A DNA stretch of 64,000 nucleotides from the NCBI RefSeq assembly GCF_000771745.2, contig NZ_JPSL02000040.1:1-64000 (forward strand), in the 5' to 3' direction. Below the pieces are notes generated by a model. The model ran no database searches, was not told the DNA's origin, and saw only the letters and a program-made list of their open reading frames with translations. Positions 52,052-61,503 of the stretch are shown one piece after another; the first letter of the stretch is position 1, and each line of letters starts with the position of its first letter. The translations under genes and the position numbers were made by a program. This stretch comes from Thermus filiformis. Its GTDB lineage: Bacteria > Deinococcota > Deinococci > Deinococcales > Thermaceae.

Positions 52052-53005
52052 CTACTCCCGCAGGATGGCCTCGATCTTTTCCAGGGCCTCCCGGGGCAGG
52101 TCCACCCCTGCCGCCCCCAGGCTCTCCCGGATCTGCTCGGGCCGGGTGGCCCCGGTGATGGCGCTGGAGATCCCGGGAAGCCTCAGGACCCAGGCCAGGG
52201 CCAGCTGGGTGCGGGTGAGGCCGAGCTCGTCCGCCACTTCCTTGAGCTTCAGGACCTTCTTCCGGTTCTCCTCGGTGAAGTAGCGCTCCCGGAGTTGATC
52301 GTAGCGGGCGAAGCGGCTATTTTCAGGGATGCCCGCATCGTACTTGCCGGTGAGCATCCCCTGGGCCAGGGGGCTCCAGACCACCAGGCCCATCCCGAAG
52401 CGCTCCGCCTCAGGCAGGATCTCGTTTTCCACCCGCTCCCGGTAGAGCATGGAGTACTGGGGCTGCTCCACCACGGGGGGGTGGAGGCCGTTTTCCCGGG
52501 CGAAGGTCACCGCCTCGGCGATGCGGGCCGCGGGCCACTCCGAGGTGCCCCAGTATAGGGCGTAGCCCCTCTCCACGATGGTGTGCATGGCGTAGACGAT
52601 CTCCTCCATGGGAACCTCGGGGTCGTAGCGGTGGGCGAAGAAGAGGTCCACGTAGTCGGTCCGGAGCCGCTTCAGGCTCTTGGTGATGCTCTCCAAAAGG
52701 TGCTTGCGGCTAAGGCCCCGGTCGTTCGGGTCCTCGGACATGGGCCAGTAGGCCTTGGTGGAGAGGACCAGGGTGTGGCGGGGGAAGTCCTTTAGGACCT
52801 CTCCCATGATCTCCTCCGCCAGGCCCCGGGCGTAGACGTCGGCGTTGTCAAAGAAGTTCACCCCGGCCTCGTAGGCGATCTTCACGATCTCCCGGACCGT
52901 TTCCTTGTCCTTCACCGCGTCCCCGAAGGTGACCCAGGCCCCCAGGGAGATCTCCGAGACCTTGAGGCCCCACTTGCCGAGCTTTCGGTAGCGCATCTCG
53001 CCCAT
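52052..53005 (-). CDS. Aldo/keto reductase (Kv-beta / YghZ-like)
   Basis: A 317-residue AKR. The catalytic tetrad is visible: Asp in NFFDNADVYARGLAEE with Tyr, Lys in VLSTKAYWP and His in DLFFAHRYDP. The NADP-binding region is WSPLAQGMLTGKY and SSAITGATRPEQI. It resembles voltage-gated K-channel beta subunits and E. coli YghZ, which reduce small aldehydes such as methylglyoxal. ATG 53005 or ATG 52996 (MRYRKLG) may be the start; a TAAACT box is 9 nt before the first. Confidence 0.88.
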   Translation of the reverse strand: MGEMRYRKLGKWGLKVSEISLGAWVTFGDAVKDKETVREIVKIAYEAGVNFFDNADVYARGLAEEIMGEVLKDFPRHTLVLSTKAYWPMSEDPNDRGLSRKHLLESITKSLKRLRTDYVDLFFAHRYDPEVPMEEIVYAMHTIVERGYALYWGTSEWPAARIAEAVTFARENGLHPPVVEQPQYSMLYRERVENEILPEAERFGMGLVVWSPLAQGMLTGKYDAGIPENSRFARYDQLRERYFTEENRKKVLKLKEVADELGLTRTQLALAWVLRLPGISSAITGATRPEQIRESLGAAGVDLPREALEKIEAILRE

Positions 53006-53014
53006 GGCCCTTGG

Positions 53015-53020
53015 AGTTTA
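53015..53020 (-). promoter_or_regulatory. -10 box (TAAACT) of the aldo/keto reductase gene
   Basis: TAAACT on the minus strand, 9 nt before the ATG at 53005. Confidence 0.5.
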
Positions 53021-53124
53021 CTCTATGAACCGGGGATTGACCAGCGGGTCAGTATCAATTCCCCTACCTATGCGTTCCGAGGAGGGATTGAAGCGGAAAG
53101 AGGGTGCAGAAAAACGGAGAACCC

Positions 53125-54564
53125 CTAGCGAGGTACCTGAATACAGGCTTCCGCGGTGGAAGGGTTGTTCACGTCCAAGGGGGTCAGCCGGAGGCACACC
53201 TCCTTTTCCGCCCACCCGGGCAGGGTTAGGAGGGCGGTATAGAGGGGCTGGGAGTAAGGACTTTCCAGCTCGGTCACCGGTAGAGGAACGGGGGCTCCCC
53301 CGGATGTCCCCTCTAAGCGGAAACGCCGGGCCCAGGTCCATTCGGCGAAGGTGAGTTGGAGCGTCTCCGGTCCAGCCGGGTCCAGCCTTAGGAGGGCAGT
53401 GGTGCCCGGATAGCGGTAGCAAGCCCGGGTGTAGGCCGTTTCGTAAGCCTCCCCCCCGCCCAGGAGGAAGCGGAGCTTCGCCGTCTCAATCCCGGGTTCC
53501 TGGCAGGCCTTGGCGCGGAAGCTCACCTGGCCCGAGCTTCCTGCCAGGATCTCCGTTGTGTCGGGCGTGGCCGCCTCCAGCCAGCCTCCTTGAACTTCCA
53601 CTCTCTCTAGCTGCACGGGTATCGCCCCCACGTTGCGAAGCTCTTGGCTGAAGGTGTACCCCGTGGTGAAGGTGGTTTGGTGGAACCACCAGCGCAGGCG
53701 CACCAGCGGTGTTCCGTAGTAAGTCCGGATAGCGGCGATGTCCCCTGGGCTCAGACCCTGCCTCTGTCCAAGGCGCTCCGGGGGAATCCCGTTTTTGGGG
53801 AGGATGGTGTACCCGCCATTCTTGGAGAAAGCTTTGGCGTGGTAGTGCATGATGGAGTCGTAGTCGTAAGCTCCTTGAAGCCGTCCGTTGAGGCCGATTT
53901 TCTGAAACTGAGAGCGATGCTCCTCCACTATGTTCTCCCAGAGGATGTCTACATATTCGTCCCGGTCCGCTCGGCTCTGCTCATGCCAGAAGCCCAGGGC
54001 ATGGAGGATTTCGTGAAGTACGGTCCCCATGGGGGGGACGCCGTCTTTCCCGCAGTAGACGTCCAGGTCCTGGGCACCGCTTACGCGGCCAAGGTAGGAC
54101 CAGCAAGTTTCAGGCTTCCCGTCGCTAATGAAGCGCACGTAGTCGGGCTCGGAGGTGCGCTCCACCATGCGGATGGGGGTGTGGGTGTGAAGGTGGGCGA
54201 TGGCCTCCTGGATGCGTTGCCTCTGAGTCTCGCTAACTCCGGGGTCCACGGTGTAGGGGACTACGCCTCCGGGCCAGAGCTGTCCCCGAGAGACAGGCTC
54301 CAGGGTTGCCCCTTGGGGGGCGAGGACTCGAGGAGACCCTCTGGGCACCAGGATGTCCCCTTCCACAAGGAGGTGATCCGGAGCCCAAGGAACCACTTGA
54401 CCTGTAACCCAAGCCTCCCGGCCGTCCGGAAGGACAACCCAGGCTGTTTCCCAGCGGAGATCCGTCTTCGGTGCGTCCTTTGGTGGATGAACGAGGCCGC
54501 ATCCCCCAAGCAAAAGCAAAACTCCAGTCAAAATCCCAATCAGCAACAAGCTCTTCCCGCGCAT
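53125..54564 (-). CDS. Astacin-family (M12A) zinc metalloprotease lipoprotein
   Basis: A 479-residue lipoprotein with lipobox LLLGGC. The catalytic domain (about residues 85-270) has the astacin zinc motif LHEILHALGFWHEQSRADRDEYV (HExxHxxGxxHExxRxDRD) and the Met-turn DSIMHY with its zinc-ligand Tyr. N-terminal residues ~25-85 may act as a propeptide, and the C-terminal ~200 residues form beta-rich domains. Astacins are common in animals and scattered in bacteria. The ATG has GGGAGG seven nt upstream. It follows the lipoprotein gene 54569-55234 by 4 nt. GC content is lower than the neighbours, which suggests acquisition. Confidence 0.88.
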   Translation of the reverse strand: MRGKSLLLIGILTGVLLLLGGCGLVHPPKDAPKTDLRWETAWVVLPDGREAWVTGQVVPWAPDHLLVEGDILVPRGSPRVLAPQGATLEPVSRGQLWPGGVVPYTVDPGVSETQRQRIQEAIAHLHTHTPIRMVERTSEPDYVRFISDGKPETCWSYLGRVSGAQDLDVYCGKDGVPPMGTVLHEILHALGFWHEQSRADRDEYVDILWENIVEEHRSQFQKIGLNGRLQGAYDYDSIMHYHAKAFSKNGGYTILPKNGIPPERLGQRQGLSPGDIAAIRTYYGTPLVRLRWWFHQTTFTTGYTFSQELRNVGAIPVQLERVEVQGGWLEAATPDTTEILAGSSGQVSFRAKACQEPGIETAKLRFLLGGGEAYETAYTRACYRYPGTTALLRLDPAGPETLQLTFAEWTWARRFRLEGTSGGAPVPLPVTELESPYSQPLYTALLTLPGWAEKEVCLRLTPLDVNNPSTAEACIQVPR

Positions 54565-54568
54565 CCTT

Positions 54569-55234
54569 TTACCTCCCACAACCGGCGAGACACGGAGCCG
54601 CGGCCAAGGTGAACTCCCGCTGGCGCACCTTGGAACTCAGTTTGACTTCCAGGCGGGCTGGGAAGGCCAAGTAGGTCCAGACCTCATTTGGGTCCGGTCC
54701 TTCCAGGACCAGCACCAGCCGGTCCAAGGTGGAAAGATCCGGCCTGTAGGTGTAAGACACCTGGTCCGGGGCGCTTCCCACCAAAGGGCTTGTCAAGCGC
54801 ACCTCCAGGGCCTCGAGAGGTGCGTTGAACCCCTCCGAGACGAGGAGGGGGACTTCCAGGAAAACGCGGCTTCCTGCGGGTACCACTATGAGGTCGGGCA
54901 AGGCCCCGAGGTCAAACTCCCCAAGGATAACGTTGTATTGGGCTACGGCGCGGAGGTTTCCTCGGATTTCTAGGGTACACGACCCGAAGCCTTGACAGGC
55001 TCCATCCCAGCCGCCGAAGTAGTGATCCGAATCAGGCAAAGGGACGAGAGTCACTCGGGTTCCGGCAGGATAGGAGAAGGAGCAGGTCATGCCCCCGGGA
55101 CAAATGCCTCCCGGTGTGACTTCAACCTTCCCTCCGGGAGCCACCTCCACGGTGAGGGCGTACTTCGGTTGCTGATTGCAGGCTGAAAGGAGAAAAGCAA
55201 AGCCAATAAGCGCTGCGTGAACTGCCTTTCGCAT
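54569..55234 (-). CDS. Lipoprotein with an InlB-type B-repeat domain
   Basis: A 221-residue lipoprotein with lipobox LLSAC (signal peptide KAVHAALIGFAFLLSAC). Residues ~25-105 match the divergent InlB B-repeat pattern: YALTVEVAPGGKVEVTPGG, CPGGMTCSFSYPAGTRVTLVP and FGGWDGACQGFGSCTL. Two Cys pairs may form disulfides. The C-terminal ~100 residues are beta-rich with no recognised family. ATG 55234 is used since it starts the signal peptide and has a G-rich sequence before it; longer upstream readings have no signal. It precedes the astacin gene in the same transcript, so the two are probably a secreted pair. Confidence 0.75.
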   Translation of the reverse strand: MRKAVHAALIGFAFLLSACNQQPKYALTVEVAPGGKVEVTPGGICPGGMTCSFSYPAGTRVTLVPLPDSDHYFGGWDGACQGFGSCTLEIRGNLRAVAQYNVILGEFDLGALPDLIVVPAGSRVFLEVPLLVSEGFNAPLEALEVRLTSPLVGSAPDQVSYTYRPDLSTLDRLVLVLEGPDPNEVWTYLAFPARLEVKLSSKVRQREFTLAAAPCLAGCGR

Positions 55235-55275
55235 ATCAGGACCCCCTTTCGGCCGGGAAGACGGCCTTGAGCTAG

Positions 55276-55281
55276 AGTATA
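55276..55281 (-). promoter_or_regulatory. -10 box (TATACT) of the lipoprotein-astacin operon
   Basis: TATACT on the minus strand about 40 nt before the ATG at 55234, giving a short untranslated leader. The -35 region is not consensus. Confidence 0.5.
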
Positions 55282-55325
55282 GGAGGCTATCTACCCCTCT
55301 GACTATGCCAAATAGAGGAGGTGCC

Positions 55326-55379
55326 ATGAAGCAAACCGTGAGCACCCCCTCTACCTTGACGCGGGAACCTTTCTCATAG
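55326..55379 (+). CDS. Possible 17-residue leader-like peptide
   Basis: ATG to TAG codes MKQTVSTPSTLTREPFS. It has a strong GAGGAGG Shine-Dalgarno sequence (55315-55321) and is followed by a small hairpin CCTTG / CAAGG at 55385-55399. No family is known and no promoter is clear. It may be chance, a leader peptide, or the start of a decayed gene. Confidence 0.25.
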   Translation: MKQTVSTPSTLTREPFS

Positions 55380-55417
55380 GGGGCCTTGCTTCTCAAGGGT
55401 TAGTCTAGCCGGTCGGT

Positions 55418-55624
55418 TCAGTCCTCCACCTCGAGCACTCCGCCCGGGGCCTGGAAGCCGATCCGCTTGTGGGTGCCGTCGCAGAAGGGCTTGTTGGCCG
55501 AGCCCCCGCAGCGGCAGAGGAAGACCCGGGGCCGCTCCAGCACCTCTTCCTTCTCCCCCACCTTGAGCCGGAACCGGGCGCCTTCCACCCGGATGGGTCC
55601 GTTCTCCAAGAACTCCAGCCTCAT
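55418..55624 (-). CDS. CDGSH iron-sulfur domain protein
   Basis: A 68-residue protein with the CDGSH 2Fe-2S binding pattern FLCRCGGSANKPFCDGTHKRIGF: three Cys and one His as ligands (C-x-C-x2-S-x3-P-x-C-D-G-x2-H). Such mitoNEET-like proteins take part in Fe-S or electron transfer; a Thermus homologue has been crystallised as a minimal family member. TAGACT lies 6 nt before the ATG (leaderless). Confidence 0.92.
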   Translation of the reverse strand: MRLEFLENGPIRVEGARFRLKVGEKEEVLERPRVFLCRCGGSANKPFCDGTHKRIGFQAPGGVLEVED

Positions 55625-55630
55625 GCCCCC

Positions 55631-55636
55631 AGTCTA
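55631..55636 (-). promoter_or_regulatory. -10 box (TAGACT) of the CDGSH gene, leaderless
   Basis: TAGACT on the minus strand, 6 nt before the ATG at 55624. Confidence 0.55.
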
Positions 55637-55693
55637 TGCAAAAGCCGGGCCAAAAGGAGGAGGATTTGCACCGCGTGGAAGACCCGCATAGGG

Positions 55694-55699
55694 TAGACT
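55694..55699 (+). promoter_or_regulatory. -10 box (TAGACT) of the penicillin acylase gene, leaderless
   Basis: TAGACT ends 7 nt before the ATG at 55707. Confidence 0.55.
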
Positions 55700-55706
55700 C
55701 TAGGCG

Positions 55707-58013
55707 ATGAAAAAGTTTATCCGGGTTCTCACGTGGCTGGCCCTGGGCGTTTTGGTCCTGGCCGGGCTCGCCGGGCTTTCCGCCCACCTCTTTCTCCGCT
55801 CCACCTGGCCGCAGGAGGCGGGCCGCCTGGCCCTCGGGGGCCTTACCGGGCCGGTGGTGGTGGAGCGGGACGGGCATGGGGTGGTGCGCGTCCGGGCGGA
55901 GAGCCTCGAGGACCTCCTCTTCGCCCAGGGGGTGGTCCACGCCCAGGAGCGGCTCTGGCAGATGGAGTTTCAGCGCCGGGTGGGGCAGGGGCGGCTTTCC
56001 GAGGTCCTGGGAGAGGCCACGCTTCCCCAGGACCGCTTCCTAAGGACTTGGGGGTTCTACCGGGCGGCCCAGGCGGCCTACGCCCGCCTCCTGCCCGAGG
56101 AGAAGCGGGCGGTGGACGCCTACGTGGCCGGGGTCAACGCCTATTTGGCCACCCGGCCGCCCCTTCCTTTGGAGTTCCGCCTCCTGGGCTTCCAGCCCGA
56201 GCCCTGGACCGGCCCGGACGTTTTGGTCTGGGCCAAGATGATGAGCTACGACCTCTCCGCCAACTGGGACACGGAGCTCCTCCGCTACCGCCTCCTGGCC
56301 CGGGGGCTTTCCCCCGAGCGGATCGCCCAGCTCCTCCCCCCTTACCCCGAGGACGCCCCCACCATCCTGCGGGAACCCGCTCTGCCCAAGGAGGAGGAGA
56401 AGCCCCTCAAGGCCCTTTTGGACCTCTCCCGGAGGCTTCCCCGCTTCCTCGAGGCCAGCAACAACTGGGTGGTGGCGGGAAGCCGCACCGCCACCGGCAA
56501 GCCCTTCCTGGCCGACGATCCCCACCTGAGCCTGGGGGTTCCTTCCCTCTGGTTCCTCATGGCCCTCGAGGCCCCGGGGTTTAAGGCCATCGGGGCCAGC
56601 CTCCCCGGGGTGCCCGGGATCGTCATCGGCCGGAACGAGCGCATCGCCTGGGGGGTGACCAACGTGGGGGCGGACGTTCAGGACCTCTACGTGATGGAGG
56701 AGGCCCCCGGCGGGTACCGGTACAAGGGCCGGGTGGTGCCCTACCGGGTGCGGGAGGAGGTCATCCGGGTCAAGGGGGGAAGGGAGGAGCGGCTTAAGGT
56801 GCGGGAGACGGTCTACGGCCCGGTCATCTCCGACGCCCTGGAGGACCGGCCCAAGAACCCCCTCGCCCTTCGCTGGGTGAGCCTGGACCCGGAGGACCAC
56901 ATCCTGATGGCCTACCTGGGGATCAACCGGGCGAGCAAATGGGATGAGTTCCAAAAGGCCCTCTCCTACTACTCCGCCCCGAGCCAGAACTTCGTCTACG
57001 CCGACGTGGACGGGAACATCGGCTACACCGCCCCCGGCAGGTTCCCCATCCGCAGGCCGGGCCACACCGGCCTTTACCCGGTGCCGGGCACGGGGGAGTG
57101 GGACTGGCAGGGCTTCGTCCCCTACGAGGCCTGGCCCCGCGCCTTCAACCCCAAGGAGGGGTATGTGGTCACCGCCAACCACCGGGTGACCCCGCCCGGC
57201 TACCCCTACACCCTGGCCCTGGAGTGGGCCGAGCCCTACCGGGCCCGGCGCATAGAGGAGATGCTCCGGGCCAAGCCGCGCCTTTCCCTGGAGGACATGA
57301 AGGCCGTCCAGCTGGACCAGAAGAGCCTCCTTTACCAGGACTTCCGCCCCGTCCTCGAGGCCCTCACCCCCCTTTCGGAAAGGGGCCGAACCTGGCGGGC
57401 GCGGCTTCTCGCCTGGGACGGGACCATGGCGCCGAGCTCGGAGGAGGCCCTGGCCTTCGCCCTCTGGTACACCGAGCTCACCCGCCTGCCCGAGCGGGAG
57501 GTGGGCGAGGCCCACTGGGACGAGCCCCGCTACCTCCTGAGGGCCTTCAAGGAGGGGGACAAGAACTGCGACCAGCCCGGGACCGAGTACCAGGAGACCT
57601 GCCTGGACTTCGCCGCCTTGGCCCTGGAGCGGGCTTTGGAGCGGAAGGAGGCCCTGAAGGCGAAAACGTGGGGGGAGGTCCACCGGGCCACCTTCGCCCA
57701 CCCCGTCCTTTCCCACACGCCCCTTTCGCGCCTCTCGGACCGGGAGGTGGCCTTCGGAGGGGACCGGTACACGGTGAACGTGGGCCCCTTTGACCCCGCT
57801 ACCTTGCGGATGACCAAGGGGCCCAGCTACCGGCAGATCGTGGACCTGGCCGACCCCGAGGCCTCCCTCTTCGTCCACCCCATGGGCCAGTCGGGCCACC
57901 TCCTCGCCCCCCACGCCGCCGACCTCCTGCCCCTTTGGGCCCGGGGGGAGTACCTCCCCATGCGCTTCGCCGAGCCGCCAAGGCGGCAGCTGGTCCTCGA
58001 GCCCCTGAGGTGA
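55707..58013 (+). CDS. Penicillin acylase family amidase (Ntn hydrolase)
   Basis: A 768-residue precursor of the penicillin G acylase / AHL acylase family. It has an N-terminal signal or anchor segment (LTWLALGVLVLAGLAGLSAHLFL), an alpha chain (to about residue 247), and a beta chain expected to start at the Ser of EASNNWVVAGSRTATGKP after self-cleavage. That Ser is the N-terminal nucleophile. Other family blocks: DDPHLSLGVPSLWF, GVPGIVIGRNERIAWGVTNVGADVQDLY and YGPVISD. T. thermophilus penicillin acylase is known to prefer hydrophobic acyl chains. The natural substrate may be N-acylated amino acids or homoserine lactones. Confidence 0.92.
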   Translation: MKKFIRVLTWLALGVLVLAGLAGLSAHLFLRSTWPQEAGRLALGGLTGPVVVERDGHGVVRVRAESLEDLLFAQGVVHAQERLWQMEFQRRVGQGRLSEVLGEATLPQDRFLRTWGFYRAAQAAYARLLPEEKRAVDAYVAGVNAYLATRPPLPLEFRLLGFQPEPWTGPDVLVWAKMMSYDLSANWDTELLRYRLLARGLSPERIAQLLPPYPEDAPTILREPALPKEEEKPLKALLDLSRRLPRFLEASNNWVVAGSRTATGKPFLADDPHLSLGVPSLWFLMALEAPGFKAIGASLPGVPGIVIGRNERIAWGVTNVGADVQDLYVMEEAPGGYRYKGRVVPYRVREEVIRVKGGREERLKVRETVYGPVISDALEDRPKNPLALRWVSLDPEDHILMAYLGINRASKWDEFQKALSYYSAPSQNFVYADVDGNIGYTAPGRFPIRRPGHTGLYPVPGTGEWDWQGFVPYEAWPRAFNPKEGYVVTANHRVTPPGYPYTLALEWAEPYRARRIEEMLRAKPRLSLEDMKAVQLDQKSLLYQDFRPVLEALTPLSERGRTWRARLLAWDGTMAPSSEEALAFALWYTELTRLPEREVGEAHWDEPRYLLRAFKEGDKNCDQPGTEYQETCLDFAALALERALERKEALKAKTWGEVHRATFAHPVLSHTPLSRLSDREVAFGGDRYTVNVGPFDPATLRMTKGPSYRQIVDLADPEASLFVHPMGQSGHLLAPHAADLLPLWARGEYLPMRFAEPPRRQLVLEPLR

Positions 58014-58070
58014 TGCCCTTTCTCCTGTTTCCTTCGCATACGCGGTCCCGTCAAAAGACTTAGGAAAGGC

Positions 58071-58114
58071 TTTACCGGGGCCCCCATCCTGGCGCAAGCC
58101 AGGATGGGGTGGTA
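58071..58114 (-). repeat. Stop-adjacent palindromic repeat, copy 5
   Basis: On the minus strand, 9 nt after the TAG of the Lon-like gene: TACCACCCC, stem ATCCTGGC / GCCAGGAT around TTGC, then GGGGGCCCCGGTAAA. Its core is identical to copy 2, over 40 kb away. Confidence 0.85.
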
Positions 58115-58123
58115 TGATGCCTT

Positions 58124-60223
58124 CTACTCCTCTTGCTCGTGTCCGTTTTCCAGGGCCTGGAAGTGGGCCAGGGCCTCCTTCACCCGGGCGTGGAAGCCCA
58201 TGAACCCCTGGGCGCGCATCCCGAAGAGGAGCTCGATCGCCTGGTCCACGTTTTTCACCGCGTAGAGGTGGAACTCTCCTCCTTCCACCGCCTCCACCAC
58301 CTCCCGCCTTAAGGTGAGGTGGCGGAGGTTGGCCTCGGGCAGGACCACCCCTTGGGTCCCCGTCAGGCCCTGGAGCCGGCAGAGCCGGTAAAACCCCTCC
58401 ACCTTCTCCGCCACCCGGCCCACCGCCAGGACCCGGCCCGTCTGGTCTATGGCCCCGGTGACCGCCAGGTCCTGCCTGAGGGGAAGGCCGCTGATGGCGG
58501 ACAGGACGGCCAAAAGCTCGGCCAGCCCCGCCGAGTCCCCCTCGAGGCCCCCGTAGTTCTGCTCAAAGACCAGGCTCACCGTGGCCGAGAGGGCCCCCAC
58601 CTCGGAGTAGGTGCCCCGGAGGTAGCCGGCCAGGGTCAGGACCGCCTTGTGGAAGAGCTGCCCTCCCAGGCCCACCTCCCGGTCAATGGACAGGACCCCC
58701 TCCCGGCCGGGGGCAGCCCGGGCGGTGATCCGGACCACCCGGCCCTGGGGGATGGGGCCCTCCAGGACCACCAGGCCGTTGATCTCCCCCACGGCCAGGC
58801 CCTGGGTGGTGAGGGAGAGCACCCCCTCCTCCACCTCCCGGCGGTAGGTCTCCTCCTCCAGGGCGAACCGCTCCTCCCGCGCCCTTAGGGCCTTCTCCAC
58901 CCCTTCCCGGTCCACCGGGTCCTGGTGGGTCTGGGCCTCCTTGGCCAGGTCCAAAAGCCGGAAGAGGCGGGCATCCATCCGTTCCAGGTGCTCCGCCTGC
59001 CGCCGGGCCTCGTCCACCAAGGCGGCCAGCCCCCCCGGGGTGAGGCGGACCCCCTGGGCCTCCAGGAACCCCCCGAGCTGGGCGGCGTTCTCCCGGGTGT
59101 AGGGGAGGTCGGGGCTGAACTCCACGCGGACCCCAAAGAGCTCCAGAAACTCCTCGTCCTCCTCTAAGAAGGCGAAGACCTCGGGCGGCCCCACCAGAAA
59201 GACCTGGGCGGTGAGGGGGGCGGGCTTGATCCGGGGGCCCTTGGCCTCGAGGCGCTTGACCGGCTCCACCTCCTTCTGCCTCAGGGCCTGCTTGAGCAAG
59301 GGGTAGCTCCCGTACTCCAGGAGCTTGGCCGCCTCCAGGACCAAAAACCCCCCCGTGGCCCGCAGGAGGGCGCCGGGCTGGAGGAGGCCCAGGTGGGTGG
59401 AAAGCCCCCCGTCCTTCTGCTCGTACTCCAGGTGGCCGAAGAGCCGCTCCGGGGTGGGGAGGGGCTCAAAGACCAGGCGGCTTGGCCCCTCCACCAGAAG
59501 CCGGGGCAGGACCTCCTCCGCCGCCACCTCCTCCTCCAGGGCCGCGGCCAGGAGGAGGCGCTCCAGCAGCCAGTCCAGGTACCGGCCCACCTGGGGGAAG
59601 CCCTCCTTGAGCCGCCCCACCCGGGGGGCCAAAAGGCGCTCGGCGAAGGCCCGCCTCAGGGCCGCCACCTCCGCCTGGGCCCTCTGGGCGGCCTCGAGGT
59701 AGGCCAGGACCGTCTCCTCCAGCTTCAAGGAGAGCTCCGCAGGCAAGGGCCCCTTGCCGGAAAGCCTCAGCCCCTCCTCCTCTTCCTCCAGGACGTACCC
59801 GTGGCGGCGGGCCTCCTCGGAAAGCTCCTCCAAGAGCTCCTCCGCCTCCTTGCGGTGCCGGGCCTCGGCCAGGGCCTTGGCGTAGAGGAAGGCCCGCTCC
59901 CGGAAGAGGGCGGGGGAGAACTCGCCCAGAAGGGCCTCCACCCCCTCTAGAAGCTCCCGGCCCGCCCCCGGGGGGAGGAGGGCCGGAACCCCCTCCCCCC
60001 CTAGGGGGAGGTAGACCAGCTCCAGGGCCTCCACGGGCCGGGTCCTTAGGAGGGCCTCGAGGTGGTGGCGCTTGCCGAGCCCGCTCGGCCCCACCAGATA
60101 GGCGTGGGCCTTGAGCCTCAGGGCGTCCTCCAGGGCCCTAAGGGCCCGCTCCTGCCCGAAGAAGGGCCGGGGGGGGCTGGGGGAGATGGGAGGGGTGAAC
60201 CACTGGACCGCCCGCACCTGCAT
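58124..60223 (-). CDS. Lon-like ATP-dependent protease (LonB/TTC1975 type)
   Basis: A 699-residue soluble protein with an AAA+ core and C-terminal Lon (S16) protease domain. Walker A is [16 protein letters not shown]; the domain between holds a long helical insert (residues ~130-260). The catalytic dyad is Ser in [20 protein letters not shown] and Lys in [14 protein letters not shown]. It lacks the N-terminal substrate domain of LonA and has no membrane segment, unlike archaeal LonB; this matches the TTC1975 peptidase group from Thermus. ATG 60223 is chosen because TATAGT lies 7 nt before it; further upstream the open frame runs antisense through glgC. Confidence 0.9.
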   Translation of the reverse strand: MQVRAVQWFTPPISPSPPRPFFGQERALRALEDALRLKAHAYLVGPSGLGKRHHLEALLRTRPVEALELVYLPLGGEGVPALLPPGAGRELLEGVEALLGEFSPALFRERAFLYAKALAEARHRKEAEELLEELSEEARRHGYVLEEEEEGLRLSGKGPLPAELSLKLEETVLAYLEAAQRAQAEVAALRRAFAERLLAPRVGRLKEGFPQVGRYLDWLLERLLLAAALEEEVAAEEVLPRLLVEGPSRLVFEPLPTPERLFGHLEYEQKDGGLSTHLGLLQPGALLRATGGFLVLEAAKLLEYGSYPLLKQALRQKEVEPVKRLEAKGPRIKPAPLTAQVFLVGPPEVFAFLEEDEEFLELFGVRVEFSPDLPYTRENAAQLGGFLEAQGVRLTPGGLAALVDEARRQAEHLERMDARLFRLLDLAKEAQTHQDPVDREGVEKALRAREERFALEEETYRREVEEGVLSLTTQGLAVGEINGLVVLEGPIPQGRVVRITARAAPGREGVLSIDREVGLGGQLFHKAVLTLAGYLRGTYSEVGALSATVSLVFEQNYGGLEGDSAGLAELLAVLSAISGLPLRQDLAVTGAIDQTGRVLAVGRVAEKVEGFYRLCRLQGLTGTQGVVLPEANLRHLTLRREVVEAVEGGEFHLYAVKNVDQAIELLFGMRAQGFMGFHARVKEALAHFQALENGHEQEE

Positions 60224-60230
60224 GGCCTTT

Positions 60231-60238
60231 ACTATACT
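60231..60238. promoter_or_regulatory. Overlapping divergent -10 boxes of the Lon-like gene and glgC
   Basis: The 8 bases ACTATACT hold TATACT on the plus strand (60233-60238, for glgC) and TATAGT on the minus strand (60236-60231, for the protease gene). Only one polymerase could open this site at a time. Confidence 0.6.
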
Positions 60239-60259
60239 GGGGCCAAAGGGGGGATTTTC

Positions 60260-61501
60260 GTGAAGCCACGCGTTCTGGGAATGATTCTGGCAGGAGGCCA
60301 GGGGAGCCGCCTCTACCCCCTCACGGCCAAGCGGGCCAAGCCCGCGGTGCCCTTCGGGGCCAAGTACCGCATCATTGACTTCGTCCTGAACAACTTCGTC
60401 AACTCGGGGATCTACAGCATTTACGTCCTGACCCAGTTCAAGGCCCAGTCCCTCACCGAGCACATCCAGCGCTACTGGCGCTTCGGGGCCTTCTTGGAGG
60501 ACCATTTCATCCTCCTGGTCCCCGCCCAGATGTACCGGTACGAGGAGCTGGGCCCGGTCTGGTACCGGGGGACGGCGGACGCCATCTACCAGAACCTCCA
60601 CCTGGTCCAGAACCACGCCCCCGAGGCGGTGGCGGTCTTCGGGGGGGACCACATCTTCAAGATGAACATCATGCACATGGTGGAGTACCACCTGGAGAAG
60701 CGGGCCGACGTGACCATCGCCGCCTACCCGGTCCCCCTGGCCGAGGCGAGCCGTTTCGGGGTCTTGCAGGTAGACCCCGAGTGGCGCATCACCGAGTTCC
60801 AGGAGAAGCCCAAGGAGCCCAGGCCCATCCCCAACCGGCCGGACTGGGCCCTGGCCTCCATGGGGAACTACATCTTCCGCACCGAGGCCCTGTTTGAGCT
60901 TCTGGAGGCGGACGCCAAGGACACCACCAGCAGCCACGACTTCGGCAAGGACGTCATCCCCCGGGCCCTTAAGGAGGGGTACCGGGTCTACGCCTACGAC
61001 TTCCGCCGCAACCCCATCCCCGGCCAGGAGGGGGAGAACACCTACTGGCGGGACGTGGGGACTTTGGACGCCTACTTTGAGGCCAGCATGGACCTGGTCA
61101 AGGTGGTGCCGGAGTTTGACCTCTTCAACCCCGAGTGGCCCCTGCGCACGGCCAACCTCTTCAGCCCCCCGGCCAAGTTCGTCCACGAGACGGGGGAGCG
61201 GGTGGGGCGCGCCCTGAATAGCCTCCTGGCGGGCGGGGTCATCGTGAGCGGGGGGACGGTGCGGGAGTCGGTCCTCTTCCGAAGGGTGCGGGTGAACTCC
61301 TACAGCCTCGTGGAGCGCTCCGTCCTCTTTGACGACGTGGAGGTGGGCCGCTACTGCCGCATACGGAACGCCATCATAGACAAGAACGTCAAGATCCCCC
61401 CCCACACCGAGATCGGCTACGACCTCGAGCAGGACCGCGCCCGGGGGTTCACCGTGACCCCCGAGGGGGTGGTGGTGGTGCCCAAGGGGTACCGGTTCTG
61501 A
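60260..61501 (+). CDS. glgC: Glucose-1-phosphate adenylyltransferase
   Basis: A 413-residue ADP-glucose pyrophosphorylase, the regulated first step of glycogen synthesis. Motifs: [28 protein letters not shown] (nucleotide/activator region), [30 protein letters not shown] (glucose-1-P binding Lys), [10 protein letters not shown] and [11 protein letters not shown]; the C-terminal left-handed beta-helix shows hexapeptide-like repeats. The GTG start has AAAGGGGGG six nt upstream. glgA lies 1.8 kb downstream on the same strand. Confidence 0.95.
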   Translation: MKPRVLGMILAGGQGSRLYPLTAKRAKPAVPFGAKYRIIDFVLNNFVNSGIYSIYVLTQFKAQSLTEHIQRYWRFGAFLEDHFILLVPAQMYRYEELGPVWYRGTADAIYQNLHLVQNHAPEAVAVFGGDHIFKMNIMHMVEYHLEKRADVTIAAYPVPLAEASRFGVLQVDPEWRITEFQEKPKEPRPIPNRPDWALASMGNYIFRTEALFELLEADAKDTTSSHDFGKDVIPRALKEGYRVYAYDFRRNPIPGQEGENTYWRDVGTLDAYFEASMDLVKVVPEFDLFNPEWPLRTANLFSPPAKFVHETGERVGRALNSLLAGGVIVSGGTVRESVLFRRVRVNSYSLVERSVLFDDVEVGRYCRIRNAIIDKNVKIPPHTEIGYDLEQDRARGFTVTPEGVVVVPKGYRF

Positions 61502-61503
61502 CC

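Noticed and set aside
60224-61405. N-terminal extension of the Lon-like protease antisense to glgC
   Set aside because: The frame is open only because stops are rare in GC-rich antisense DNA. The TATAGT box and the family start both support 60223.
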